Positions 17,662 to 26,219 of a stretch of 64,000 nucleotides of DNA are shown here, piece by piece; the stretch's first letter is position 1; each line of letters opens with the position of its first letter. Under the pieces are notes generated by a model that did no database searches, was not told the DNA's origin, and worked only from the letters and a program-made list of their open reading frames with translations. Source of the stretch: Butyrivibrio sp. NC2007 (GTDB taxonomy: Bacteria; Bacillota; Clostridia; Lachnospirales; Lachnospiraceae); contig NZ_ATWY01000010.1 in the NCBI RefSeq assembly GCF_000421405.1, positions 84,619-148,618 on the forward strand, in the 5' to 3' direction. The position numbers and the translations under genes were made by a program.

Positions 17662-18567
17662 ATGAAAATACTTATTTTAGGAAGAGGCGTGATCGGTAGT
17701 CAATATGGCTGGGCGTTTCAAAATGCAGGAAACACGGTAGATTTCTTTGTACGAAAAAGCAGCCGTCACACTTACGCTGACTATATAGAGCTGCACACCT
17801 ATGATGGCAGAACCAAAAAGAATATAGATACAAAAAGGAATATCAATTTAAAGTATGAAATATCTCCGGATGAGAAGTATGATCTGATCCTCATCAGCGT
17901 AAATCCTGAACAGGTGACGAATGCTGTAGAGAGCGTAAAAGACTTTGCAGGTGATTCCACAATCCTTCTTATGGGAAACCATGGCGGAAATCCTGTGGAT
18001 AATATCGATATTCTCCCCAAAGATCAGTTCGTTATCAGCTTCCCCAGTGCCGGCGGCGGAATCACTGATAATGTCCTGAACGGAATCTTATATGGGTCCG
18101 TGCAGATAGGAGCTTCTTCTGATACCCTCTCAAGTAGGGAGCAGATGGTAAAAGAGCTCTTTGAGTCCGCAGGTTTTAAGGTATCTGTCCACAAGGATAT
18201 AAATGCATTTCTCTGGAATCACTACGTGCTCAACGCCGCCATGGAAACAGAGGTTTTAAAGCGCGGCAGTTTTGAAGCTGTGATCACATCTAAAGATGGC
18301 CTTGCAAGTATGATGCGAAACGTAAAAGACATGATCCCATATCTCAAGGCCAAGAACATCTCTCCGGATCTGCCTGTCAGAGCCATGAGTATACTCCCTG
18401 CAGATATTATCGCTTCTATAATGATGCGCACCATGTATAAGCCCGGTACACCAGCATATAGCGCCGTAGCTTTCAACAAGTATACCGTAGGCTACAGTGT
18501 AAGAGAGATCTGCGAAGATGCCCGTAAACTGGGAGTTTCACTTCCTCGCATAGAAAGTGCGCTGTAA
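17662..18567 (+). CDS. Ketopantoate reductase (PanE/ApbA) family protein
   Basis: A 301-residue NADP-dependent reductase of the 2-dehydropantoate 2-reductase family. It starts with the Rossmann motif ILGRGVIGSQYGWAF and has the NHGGNP segment and the central catalytic region FLWNHYVLNAAMETEVL. The usual catalytic Lys/Asn pattern is not clearly canonical and no pantothenate genes are nearby, so the substrate is uncertain. Start ATG 17662 has AAAGGAG eight bases upstream. It is divergent from the TetR gene. Confidence 0.75.
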   Translation: MKILILGRGVIGSQYGWAFQNAGNTVDFFVRKSSRHTYADYIELHTYDGRTKKNIDTKRNINLKYEISPDEKYDLILISVNPEQVTNAVESVKDFAGDSTILLMGNHGGNPVDNIDILPKDQFVISFPSAGGGITDNVLNGILYGSVQIGASSDTLSSREQMVKELFESAGFKVSVHKDINAFLWNHYVLNAAMETEVLKRGSFEAVITSKDGLASMMRNVKDMIPYLKAKNISPDLPVRAMSILPADIIASIMMRTMYKPGTPAYSAVAFNKYTVGYSVREICEDARKLGVSLPRIESAL

Positions 18568-18568
18568 G

Positions 18569-18958
18569 TCATTTATGAGAATTCATATTTCTCTCATAGC
18601 ACCATCTTGATAAGTCTTTTATAAGATCAAGCGGCAGTTCTTTATTATTAGGCAATTGTATAGCGCCCTTACTTGTTTTATAGTCCTGCAATCGATCAGC
18701 AAAAAACTCAATAGCTTCAGGCCCTGGATACAATCCAATATGCTTTTTGGCAGCGGCAAAATGGATAATATTTCTTCCTTTCCAAAAAGTCGGCATTCCC
18801 CACGATATGCGTTCTTCTGCATTTGGCATTGCATCACTGATTACTTTGTAAACGTCTTCCAAACGAGGACGAATCGTTTCATCTTGTTCAGCTATATATT
18901 TCTTTATTGGATTCATATTTGTATGTACATCCTTTTGATCGTTAGTTTGAACAGCCAT
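18569..18958 (-). CDS. DUF1801 (YdhG-like) small protein
   Basis: A 129-residue cytoplasmic protein of the DUF1801 family, which includes the Bacillus frataxin-like iron chaperone. Diagnostic segments are MPNAEERISWGMPTFW and IHFAAAKKHIGLYPGPEAIEFF. I chose ATG 18958, which overlaps the PfkB kinase stop by 17 bases and has GAAGG upstream; ATG 18916 is an alternative. The role is unknown. It ends one base from the convergent reductase gene. Confidence 0.75.
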   Translation of the reverse strand: MAVQTNDQKDVHTNMNPIKKYIAEQDETIRPRLEDVYKVISDAMPNAEERISWGMPTFWKGRNIIHFAAAKKHIGLYPGPEAIEFFADRLQDYKTSKGAIQLPNNKELPLDLIKDLSRWCYERNMNSHK

Positions 18959-19895
18959 AGAATTGATACCTTCGCTTTGCTTCATAACTAATTTCAGCTA
19001 TGCCCTGTGTTCCCATATGTTCTACCACAACAGATGACACAGCACATCCATACTTGCAAGCCTCCTGCAGGCAAAGACCTTTTGAAAGGCCATGGATGAA
19101 TCCGGCAACGAAGCTGTCTCCTGCGCCGGTGGTATCGACAGCTTTCACATCAGGGTAAGCCGGGATGTGGCCTTCTTCGGAAGCATTTTTGTAGTAGCAT
19201 CCCTCTTTCCCGCATTTGATGATCACGGTATTTGCTCCGTGCTCAAGAAATAGCTCTGCACTTTTTACAGGGTCACTCTCGCCGGTTAAGATCGATGCTT
19301 CCTTCTCATTTGGAATTATATAATCGATATACTTAAGGATCGGTTCAAGGTCTTTTATCGTCTCACCATTCTTGGCTGTTGTCATGTCAGCCACAAGTAT
19401 ACGCCCCGGAGCTTGTTTGATTCTTTCAAACACCTTTCCCATGTCACTTACGGTAAGCTTGGGCGATACAAAGATGCTGGCAAAACTCACAATATCTCCT
19501 GCATCTTCAAGATGTGAAAGAATATGCTCCTTGGATAGTTTCCTTAATGTACTCTCAGGATTAGTGATGAAGTATCTCTCACCATCGCCGTCCACAAGCA
19601 CAATATTAGTTGCTGTCGGAATGTCTGCGCTGGTAGTTATCTTCCGTGTATCAACCATGTTTCTATCAAGACACTTTTTCACAATCCCGCCGGCTTCATC
19701 TTCTCCTAAAAGAGATATGATCTCAACATCGGTCCCAAGTTCCGATAATACAACTGCCTCATTAAGAGCATCCCCGCCACAGGACATTCCTATGTCCCGG
19801 GCAGGCACTGATCCCTTTGTGAAAATCTCTTTATCTACTGCACCAGCGAATATATCTACTATGGCTGCACCAATAACTGTGACCTTACAACTCAT
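18942..19895 (-). CDS. PfkB family carbohydrate kinase
   Basis: A 317-residue ribokinase-like sugar or nucleoside kinase. The N-terminal GGDALNEAVVLSELG is the first PfkB signature, and the C-terminal VDTTGAGDSFVAGFIHGL carries the catalytic Asp and anion hole. Length is typical. The substrate cannot be read from the sequence. ATG 19895 has AGGAG seven bases upstream. The gene is 13 bases after the beta-lactamase-fold hydrolase and overlaps the DUF1801 gene, so the three probably form an operon. Confidence 0.88.
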   Translation of the reverse strand: MSCKVTVIGAAIVDIFAGAVDKEIFTKGSVPARDIGMSCGGDALNEAVVLSELGTDVEIISLLGEDEAGGIVKKCLDRNMVDTRKITTSADIPTATNIVLVDGDGERYFITNPESTLRKLSKEHILSHLEDAGDIVSFASIFVSPKLTVSDMGKVFERIKQAPGRILVADMTTAKNGETIKDLEPILKYIDYIIPNEKEASILTGESDPVKSAELFLEHGANTVIIKCGKEGCYYKNASEEGHIPAYPDVKAVDTTGAGDSFVAGFIHGLSKGLCLQEACKYGCAVSSVVVEHMGTQGIAEISYEAKRRYQFYGCSN

Positions 19896-19908
19896 ACATG
19901 AACTCCTG

Positions 19909-20895
19909 TTACAAAAGTGGTAGTACCTTCTTTTCTATAAACTCTACCCTGTCAAAAATCCGAGGCTTGAACGTACCTGTTATACCCACTGATACATTAT
20001 CCTCCTTACTTACATAGATAATGTTTCCACTATCTCCGATAGCTGCGTATACTTCTCTGTCGTCATATGGTTTGTACCAGAGATATCCATAGCTCATATA
20101 TCCCATTCTCTCGCCGAGTTTAAGATGTGGCGTCAGCATATCTTTCAGGTACTCCTCGGAGATAATCCGTTTGCCGTTAAAAGAGCCGTTCTCAAGGACA
20201 AGCTCTCCGATCACCGCCATGTCTTTTGCCGACATACATAGTCCCCAGCCTGCTGTAACGCACCCCTTAGGATCTGTGTACCACTCATATTTCCTGGGAT
20301 TCTTGTTCATAAAGAAATCAAACTGGTCTTCCTTGGAGCTGTCTCCGTGAGGGATCCTGCAAGGAAGTCCCAATGGGGAAAAGAGCTCTCTGTTTGCAAA
20401 ATCGATGCACTTCTCTCCGGTAGCTCTTTCGATAATACCGGCCAGAATCTGGATTCCAAGAGTCGCGTACCGAAACTCTCCTGTGATACCACCACGGCCT
20501 CCGAGGTTATCCAGAATCGCAAGCGTGAAGTCCTGAGATGTGCATACCTTTTTCCAGGGCTCTGACTTTCCTTTATATGGAGCTGTCATCGTAAGCAGAT
20601 GCCTTATCGTCACATCATAGATTGTCTTCTCCCCGCGCTTAACAGTATAGTCAGGAAAAAAATCCATCACCTTCTGATCCACGTCTTTGATACATCCCTT
20701 ATCCAGTGCAATTCCCGCAAGCAGCGCCATAATGCCTTTGGTGACCGAGTTGACATTCATGGCATCTTCGGTCTTAAAACCGTGCCAGCAATCGTCATAA
20801 GTAGCTTTCCCATCTTTGATCGCATAGATCTGGCATATATTGCTCTCATTATCGGTGCTGTCAGCGATAAACTCATGAAACTGTTCTCTATTCAT
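19909..20895 (-). CDS. Beta-lactamase-fold serine hydrolase (class C / esterase-like)
   Basis: A 328-residue protein of the serine beta-lactamase-like superfamily. The nucleophile motif SVTK (SxxK) is in MNVNSVTKGIMALLAGIALDKG, and downstream segments RHLLTMTAP and the tyrosine-containing EFRYATLGIQILAGI are typical. There is no signal peptide, so it is probably cytoplasmic and an esterase or amidase rather than a resistance lactamase. ATG 20895 is used. Its GGAGG ribosome binding site lies inside the 3' arm of the hairpin of repeat element A, so translation may depend on that structure. Confidence 0.8.
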   Translation of the reverse strand: MNREQFHEFIADSTDNESNICQIYAIKDGKATYDDCWHGFKTEDAMNVNSVTKGIMALLAGIALDKGCIKDVDQKVMDFFPDYTVKRGEKTIYDVTIRHLLTMTAPYKGKSEPWKKVCTSQDFTLAILDNLGGRGGITGEFRYATLGIQILAGIIERATGEKCIDFANRELFSPLGLPCRIPHGDSSKEDQFDFFMNKNPRKYEWYTDPKGCVTAGWGLCMSAKDMAVIGELVLENGSFNGKRIISEEYLKDMLTPHLKLGERMGYMSYGYLWYKPYDDREVYAAIGDSGNIIYVSKEDNVSVGITGTFKPRIFDRVEFIEKKVLPLL

Positions 20896-20896
20896 C

Positions 20897-20968
20897 AAAA
20901 AAGCCTCCTCTTAGGTAAGATTCGGACGTCCTAAGAAAAGGCTAATATGATTAAAAATTGTTTTCAAG
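20897..20968 (-). repeat. Repeat element A: conserved leader/terminator hairpin before the hydrolase gene
   Basis: A 72-bp element that recurs at 24536-24602. Shared parts on the minus strand are TTGAAAACA, then TCATATTAGCCTTTTCTTAGGA, a short variable loop, and CCTAAGA(R)GAGGCTTTTTT (the R is G here). The arms form a strong stem with a T run, like a terminator for bioY. Here the 3' arm also contains the GGAGG of the next gene, and the T run ends one or two bases before its ATG. Confidence 0.8.
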
Positions 20969-20981
20969 AAAAATCTTAAAA

Positions 20982-21545
20982 TTATTTTATTACAGGTTCA
21001 ATTCTCTTTGAAATTACTACAGCCAAAGCCAGCTTGAGAAGGTCGGGAATGATGAACGGGAATACACACCATCCGAGTACTGTAAGAAGTCCTACTTCTC
21101 CGCTGCTCTTCATATAGACATGCATAAACCATGCTGTTCCAAATGCGTAGCATACTGCAAGTCCAATAACCAGCGCTACTACCTTCATAACGATGTTCTT
21201 CTTAAAAAACTTAGTAAAAAGAATGTATATAAGACCTGTAAATAAGAAGCCGATAATATATCCGCCTGTATTTCCGAGAAGAACTCCTATTCCTCCGGAA
21301 AAGCCTGCAAATACAGGAACTCCGACCGCTCCAAGGAGTACGTAAACAAGTGTTGCAAGTGTTCCTCTCTCTCCGCCCAGTGCCAGCAGAACAAAGAATA
21401 CTGCGAATGTCTGAAGCGTAAATGGTACTGCTGTAGGAATACTGATCCAGGAACATATAGCTATAAGTGCTGCTCCGATTGCAATATATACCAGATCCAA
21501 AACCTTTGAATTATCTCTTGCCTTTACTGCGTTTGCACTACTCAT
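20982..21545 (-). CDS. bioY: BioY, biotin ECF transporter S component
   Basis: A 187-residue membrane protein with about six helices. It carries BioY features: the segment WISIPTAVPFTLQTFAVFF near the N-terminus, GERGTLATLVYVLLGAVGVPVFAGF, and GGIGVLLGNTGGYIIGF. It binds biotin and works with a shared ECF energising module not seen here. ATG 21545 has GGAGG upstream. A BirA-type operator lies just upstream at 21611-21644 and birA is the next gene upstream on the same strand, so biotin repression is expected. Confidence 0.94.
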   Translation of the reverse strand: MSSANAVKARDNSKVLDLVYIAIGAALIAICSWISIPTAVPFTLQTFAVFFVLLALGGERGTLATLVYVLLGAVGVPVFAGFSGGIGVLLGNTGGYIIGFLFTGLIYILFTKFFKKNIVMKVVALVIGLAVCYAFGTAWFMHVYMKSSGEVGLLTVLGWCVFPFIIPDLLKLALAVVISKRIEPVIK

Positions 21546-21610
21546 GATGTCAAATCCTCCAACAAATATTTGCAATAAATACCTAAATGAAGGTAACACA
21601 CGCAAAAAAG

Positions 21611-21644
21611 ATTGTCAACCTAACACGCTATATAAGTTGACAAT
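21611..21644 (-). promoter_or_regulatory. BirA operator upstream of bioY
   Basis: The inverted repeat ATTGTCAAC (21611-21619) and GTTGACAAT (21636-21644), with a 16-base spacer, matches the form of Firmicute BirA operators. A TATATA within the spacer on the minus strand could be the -10 of bioY, so bound BirA would block transcription. Confidence 0.88.
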
Positions 21645-21700
21645 CAAACATCTCTATGAGAAATAAGGTTGTTCCGTAGGCACATCAGTATTACCATTGT

Positions 21701-22474
21701 TTAGAAATCCAATATTTTCTCAATTATTCTCGCTATCAGCTTATTTTTGGTAATAGTGGCTTTGCCACTATCAAAAAGGCTGGATGCTCTTGTCTTCACA
21801 TCCTCAGGGAAGCTGTTTATATCCGAGTCAAAGTTTATTCCTATTCCTGCTACAATCCACTGGAGAGTTCCACTGTCAAACTCACTTCCTGACTCAAGAA
21901 GGATTCCGCATATCTTTTTACCATCGACATACAGATCATTGATCCCGTCAATATAAGACTCTATGCCGGTCAGTTCTTTAATAGCGCTTATCACGGAGTT
22001 TCCGACAAAAGATGTAACTTCTTTATAGTCAGTACTGAACAAAAAATCAGGCCTTAGGACAATGCTCATATAGAGCCCTCCTTCTGGCGAAAAGAAAGTA
22101 TGGTCCTTCCTGCCTCTGCCACCTGTCTGGGTCGCAGCAACTATGACTGTTCCGTGAGATGCTCCGTTCACCGCAAGCTCTTTTGCCTTATCACTTGTGG
22201 ATACAAGGCTGTCGTAGACGTATATATCCGCCTTATCATAATCCATGGACAAAGAGGCTTTTATACCCTCAGCGGATATAATATCGTTGTTCCCGGTAAG
22301 CTTATATCCTTTATTGCTGACTGCCTCAATGCAATAGCCTTTTTCTCTAAGATCTTTTATGGCTTTCCAGATTGCATTTCTTGAAACGCCGCACTCACCG
22401 GCTATCTCTTCTCCGGAAGTGTATTTAGTTTTGTTGGATTCAAGTATAAACAGAACTTTTTCTGATGTACTCAT
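21701..22474 (-). CDS. birA: BirA, biotin-[acetyl-CoA-carboxylase] ligase and repressor, short form
   Basis: Attaches biotin to carrier proteins and represses biotin genes. Residues 1-60 form a winged helix (SGEEIAGECGVSRNAIWKAI). The ligase domain follows with QTGGRGRKDHTFFSPEGGLYMS and KKICGILLES. Two oddities: the segment that usually reads KWPND is GINDLY here, and at 257 residues the protein stops about 60 residues short of common BirA proteins, so the small C-terminal SH3-like domain appears to be missing. The upstream glycosyltransferase ends 13 bases before, so birA may be transcribed with the LacI-GT32 genes. Confidence 0.9.
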   Translation of the reverse strand: MSTSEKVLFILESNKTKYTSGEEIAGECGVSRNAIWKAIKDLREKGYCIEAVSNKGYKLTGNNDIISAEGIKASLSMDYDKADIYVYDSLVSTSDKAKELAVNGASHGTVIVAATQTGGRGRKDHTFFSPEGGLYMSIVLRPDFLFSTDYKEVTSFVGNSVISAIKELTGIESYIDGINDLYVDGKKICGILLESGSEFDSGTLQWIVAGIGINFDSDINSFPEDVKTRASSLFDSGKATITKNKLIARIIEKILDF

Positions 22475-22487
22475 TTTGCCTCATTCT

Positions 22488-23543
22488 TCATTTCAATGAT
22501 TCAAGAAACCCTTGAATCTTATTATATCGCTCATTCATCGCCTTATGTGCAGGATCCGGAATCCAGCTTCCGTTGTGATGATGCACAGTATAGCTAAGGT
22601 CCGAACTGTAGATAATCCCAGTGTCAAAGCTTTTTCCGGTCAGCACCTCGAAGGGATAAACCGTGATGTCCTCTACAAACTGAAAGCCTCCGTCTTTTTT
22701 CAGACCATGCTTTTCTATTACCTGAGTGTAACGCACCGGGCAGGTGGAATTATCCCAGGTTCCATCTTCCTTAAGGTAGGGGCGCTTTTCATAGCTCTCA
22801 CAGATCTCCTTAATGATCGGATGCCCGGGCCTTGAGCCCATTCCAGAGCCGCATTCTATTCGGTCCAGAGATTCGAAACTCATATATGCATCGTTGTATA
22901 GCAGATCATCAACAGGACGGAGCATCTCAACATCGAGATCCATATAAATGCCACCGTATCTGTAGAGCAGATCTGCTCTTGCATAGTCCGATGCAAATGC
23001 CCAGTTTTTGTGCTCTATTGCCTGCTCAAAGAAAAGGCAGCCATCCGGCTTATAAGTCTCCATGTTCCATATTTTTATCTCATAATCGGGAGCATATTTT
23101 TTCCAGGACTGCAGACATCTAAGATAAAGCTCCGGCATCGGATCGCCCGAAAACCAGATTGCGTGAATTAGCTTTGGAATAACCGGCTTGTCTTTCTTCC
23201 GATAATTCAATGGCGGCTTATTAACCGATAAAAGAAGCATATCCGCATAAAGAGATTCCAGATAAATTGCCGGAACAGCTTCGAACACAGAAAGCCTCTC
23301 ATCCGCCTTCAGCTGGCCAAGTATCTCCTCATACCCGGTAACTGCGATCAGAATAACAGTTTTATCCCTGTCCATCTGTGCCAGTTTTTCTTTATCCGAA
23401 GCATCTGCAAATCCCTTTAGATTTTTGATCAGACCACTTTTTTGCAAAAAAGGATAAGTGATATTTCTGTAATGCTTTCCATTACCCCAGCAGATTATAT
23501 CTTTAGTTTTCAGCTTTTCAAAATATCTTTCGATTTTGTTCAT
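22488..23543 (-). CDS. GT32-family glycosyltransferase (OCH1/capsule-type)
   Basis: A 351-residue glycosyltransferase. Residues about 120-240 match the DXD-sugar-binding family: PKLIHAIWFSGDPMPE, SDYARADLLYRYGGIYMDLD with the metal-binding DLD, and a downstream HHHNGSW segment. The first 115 residues form a separate domain with ICWGNGKHYRN, which is not recognised. It has no membrane helix. The start overlaps the LacI gene by four bases, indicating tight coupling. Donor and acceptor are unknown. Confidence 0.83.
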   Translation of the reverse strand: MNKIERYFEKLKTKDIICWGNGKHYRNITYPFLQKSGLIKNLKGFADASDKEKLAQMDRDKTVILIAVTGYEEILGQLKADERLSVFEAVPAIYLESLYADMLLLSVNKPPLNYRKKDKPVIPKLIHAIWFSGDPMPELYLRCLQSWKKYAPDYEIKIWNMETYKPDGCLFFEQAIEHKNWAFASDYARADLLYRYGGIYMDLDVEMLRPVDDLLYNDAYMSFESLDRIECGSGMGSRPGHPIIKEICESYEKRPYLKEDGTWDNSTCPVRYTQVIEKHGLKKDGGFQFVEDITVYPFEVLTGKSFDTGIIYSSDLSYTVHHHNGSWIPDPAHKAMNERYNKIQGFLESLK

Positions 23544-24523
23544 GTCACCGGCTTAATTGACTTTCTCCATTTAACCCTGGCACCGATCTTGAAATTATCA
23601 AAATTCCCCATGCCGTCTATTATGTCCGCAAGTGCCTGCATTGCAAGATAGCCCCTCTCATAGTTGGGAACACTCACCGTTGTAAGTCCCAGATACTTGG
23701 ACATTATCACATCATCAAATCCGCAAACAGAGATGTCTTCGGGAACTCTTATGCCGTTTTCCTGAAACTTTCTTATGGCACCTATGGCCATCAGGTCGTT
23801 GGCACACACTAACACTTCAGGCATCTTAGGTTGCAGCATTATCAGCCTCGCAGCTGCTGCCCCGCTCTTCTCTGTCCAGTCCCCTTCATATAGGAGATTT
23901 CTGTTAAAAGAGATATCGTTTTCCTTTAATACGTCTCTAAATGCCCTGTATCTCTCCCTGTTGTCATCCGAATCTATACCACCCAGAAAGGCAAAAGACC
24001 TAAAGCCCGAATCCACAAGCTTTTCAACAAGAGTTCTCTCGCTCTCATAGTTTCCGGTCACCATGTTTTTTATCAGCTTATGGGGCATCTGACGGTCAAG
24101 TGTGACCATTGGAATTCCTTTGTCGGCAATCTTTAGGATTGTCGCATCATCCGTACTCCAGTCCATGATAATACAGCCGCAGATACTGTCTGAATCGGCA
24201 TATTTTGAGAAGTTCTCCTTAGTACATATCAGGAGGTTGAAATCTTTTTTAACAGCATAATCACTTATGCCGTGAAGAACATCAAAGTAAAACTGGGCGT
24301 CAAAATCACTGAAGTTGATAGCAACTGTATTCTTCTTTCTTTTGTGAACCATCTCTTCAGCTCTTTTGGGGACATACCCAAGTTCTCTGGCAGCTTCAAG
24401 GATCCTGTCCCTGGTCTGCCTCCCCACGTTATTTTTGTTGTTTAGAACATTTGATACCGTAGTCGGAGAAACGCCGCATTTGTCTGCTATGTCCTTTATC
24501 CCCACCAATTTATCTCTACTCAT
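23540..24523 (-). CDS. LacI family transcriptional regulator
   Basis: A 327-residue repressor. The LacI helix-turn-helix is at the N-terminus (IKDIADKCGVSPTTVSNVLN), followed by a hinge and a periplasmic-binding-protein-like sensor domain with ISVCGFDDVIMSKYLGLTTV. The ligand is probably a sugar, not determined. AGGAG lies seven bases before ATG 24523 and immediately after the T run of repeat element B. It is cotranscribed with the GT32 gene. Confidence 0.9.
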   Translation of the reverse strand: MSRDKLVGIKDIADKCGVSPTTVSNVLNNKNNVGRQTRDRILEAARELGYVPKRAEEMVHKRKKNTVAINFSDFDAQFYFDVLHGISDYAVKKDFNLLICTKENFSKYADSDSICGCIIMDWSTDDATILKIADKGIPMVTLDRQMPHKLIKNMVTGNYESERTLVEKLVDSGFRSFAFLGGIDSDDNRERYRAFRDVLKENDISFNRNLLYEGDWTEKSGAAAARLIMLQPKMPEVLVCANDLMAIGAIRKFQENGIRVPEDISVCGFDDVIMSKYLGLTTVSVPNYERGYLAMQALADIIDGMGNFDNFKIGARVKWRKSIKPVT

Positions 24524-24535
24524 ACAAAACTCCTG

Positions 24536-24602
24536 AAAAAAAGCCTCTTCTTAGGAAAAACATCCTAAGAAAAGGCTAATATGACTGCAAACTGTTTTCA
24601 AG
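24536..24602 (-). repeat. Repeat element B: second copy of the conserved leader/terminator hairpin
   Basis: Matches element A at 20897-20968: TTGAAAACA, TCATATTAGCCTTTTCTTAGGA, a shorter loop, and CCTAAGA(R)GAGGC (the R is A here) followed by seven T residues. It lies between the stop of the diguanylate cyclase gene and the ribosome binding site of the LacI gene. It can act as a terminator or attenuator. Confidence 0.82.
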
Positions 24603-24614
24603 AACTTTTTACTT

Positions 24615-26075
24615 TTAAACCTCAATTACTGTGAATGTATCCCTGCTCTTTTTTGATTCATAAAGAGCTTTATCCGCAGTTGCAATCAGGTTATTTACCA
24701 GCTCTGTTCCGTAAGCGCCGCCAAAGCTCATGGTAATTTTAACATCAGGGTTATTATCAATCCTTATCTCTTTTACTGCTGACCTCAGATATGACAGCTT
24801 ATTCTCAAGATCCTCCTTGGAGATATCAAAGAATACCATCATAAACTCATCACCGCCGTAGCGGATGACCACGTCGTCTTTTCTAACCGATTGTTCCAAA
24901 ATCCTGGCAACTTTTTTGATTGCTTCATCACCACTTCTGTGGCCTGCTGTGTCATTGACTTCCTTGAATAAATCGATGTCTGCCATAACCACTGCATGAC
25001 ATGGCTCATAGATGAGCTTTTCATCCAAAAATCTTCTGTTACGGACTTTAGAAAGAGAATCTACATATATCTCAGTTTCAAATTCAGATATCTTCTTCTG
25101 CTGGGCCAGACTCTGCAGTTTATTATCCGTTGTATCCATGCAGCCATAAACAAGGTGAGCCAGACTTCCGTCCTCATTCCTGTCTCCCACCATAAAGACT
25201 CCGTTGAACCAGCGATTTGCGCTTTCGCTGTAAAACTCCATGGTAGTAGATCCATGTTCTTCAACGGCTGCAAGGATTTTATCCTTATCAAGCCAATCAT
25301 ATAAGTCTTTGCGGAAGCTCTCTGCAACTGATGAATCAACATTGTTTTTAAGGAACTGCAGAGCATCCGGATCCTTTGGAGCCATATCAACATATTCATT
25401 GCTGCTGATCATGCGATAGCTCATATCCCGTACATCAATAAACAGTGAGAAATTGAAGACTTTGCCAATAGCCTCAATGATCTTTATATGTTCCTCTCTC
25501 TCCTGTTGTGCTGTGATATCGCGATAGCATCCCATATAAATTTCAAGAGAGCCGTCATCAGGACGCCTTATAAATCTTCCCGCTCCGGTAACCCATATGA
25601 TACTGCCATCTTTCTTTTGCATACGGTAGGTGGCATGCGTAATGTCCGGTAGTTCACGGTGCATTTTTACTGAGTCCCAGAACAGCTTGACAATGCCATC
25701 TCTTTCTGCGGGAACAAGAGTCTTAACCCAGCTCTCGAACTCATTGGGCAGATCTTCAATTCCGTCGTATCCAAGCATTTGTCTGGTCTCATCATTGAAC
25801 TCAAAGCTAAGCAGATTCTCGTCGCGATCAAAAGTACAGAAATACATACCGGCTTTTAAGCCCTTAGCAAACATATCCTCTCTGAATTTCGCTATTCGAT
25901 ATTTGTTGTTGGCCTCATCTATCCTTCGATTACACTCATTTATAAGTTCACGCTGATCTTCAGGATATTCAGAAGCATCAAATAAAGGTGTCACATCAGT
26001 TACATCAATGCTTGCTTCAGCGACAAACTGACCTACACCTTTATCTAAAGTATTCACTACTGCAGAATTATCCAT
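24615..26075 (-). CDS. PAS-GGDEF diguanylate cyclase
   Basis: A 486-residue soluble protein predicted to make cyclic di-GMP. A PAS domain (about 80-195, with KKDGSIIWVTGAGRFI and MGCYRDIT) is followed by a second less clear sensor segment and a GGDEF domain from about residue 330. The active site RYGGDEF is intact, and an RKDD just upstream fits the product-inhibition RxxD site. No membrane helix is present. GAAGGAG lies before ATG 26075. The 144-base gap to the next upstream gene (26076-26219) holds AT-rich promoter-like sequence only. Confidence 0.92.
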   Translation of the reverse strand: MDNSAVVNTLDKGVGQFVAEASIDVTDVTPLFDASEYPEDQRELINECNRRIDEANNKYRIAKFREDMFAKGLKAGMYFCTFDRDENLLSFEFNDETRQMLGYDGIEDLPNEFESWVKTLVPAERDGIVKLFWDSVKMHRELPDITHATYRMQKKDGSIIWVTGAGRFIRRPDDGSLEIYMGCYRDITAQQEREEHIKIIEAIGKVFNFSLFIDVRDMSYRMISSNEYVDMAPKDPDALQFLKNNVDSSVAESFRKDLYDWLDKDKILAAVEEHGSTTMEFYSESANRWFNGVFMVGDRNEDGSLAHLVYGCMDTTDNKLQSLAQQKKISEFETEIYVDSLSKVRNRRFLDEKLIYEPCHAVVMADIDLFKEVNDTAGHRSGDEAIKKVARILEQSVRKDDVVIRYGGDEFMMVFFDISKEDLENKLSYLRSAVKEIRIDNNPDVKITMSFGGAYGTELVNNLIATADKALYESKKSRDTFTVIEV

Positions 26076-26219
26076 ATGGCTCCTTCAAATCAATCATCAA
26101 TTTAAAGTAATATTTTAACCCATATATCAATAATACCACATTTTTAACCAAATGACTGACTTTTTAAGTGCCTCACTGTTTCAAGATATAGTTCATGTTT
26201 AATCATACATTGCTCCCCA

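Noticed and set aside
26144..26206. A 20-codon frame after the solute-binding lipoprotein gene with GGGGAG before its ATG
   Set aside because: Too short, with no membrane or family signal; the start site could be chance, so it is not listed as a gene.
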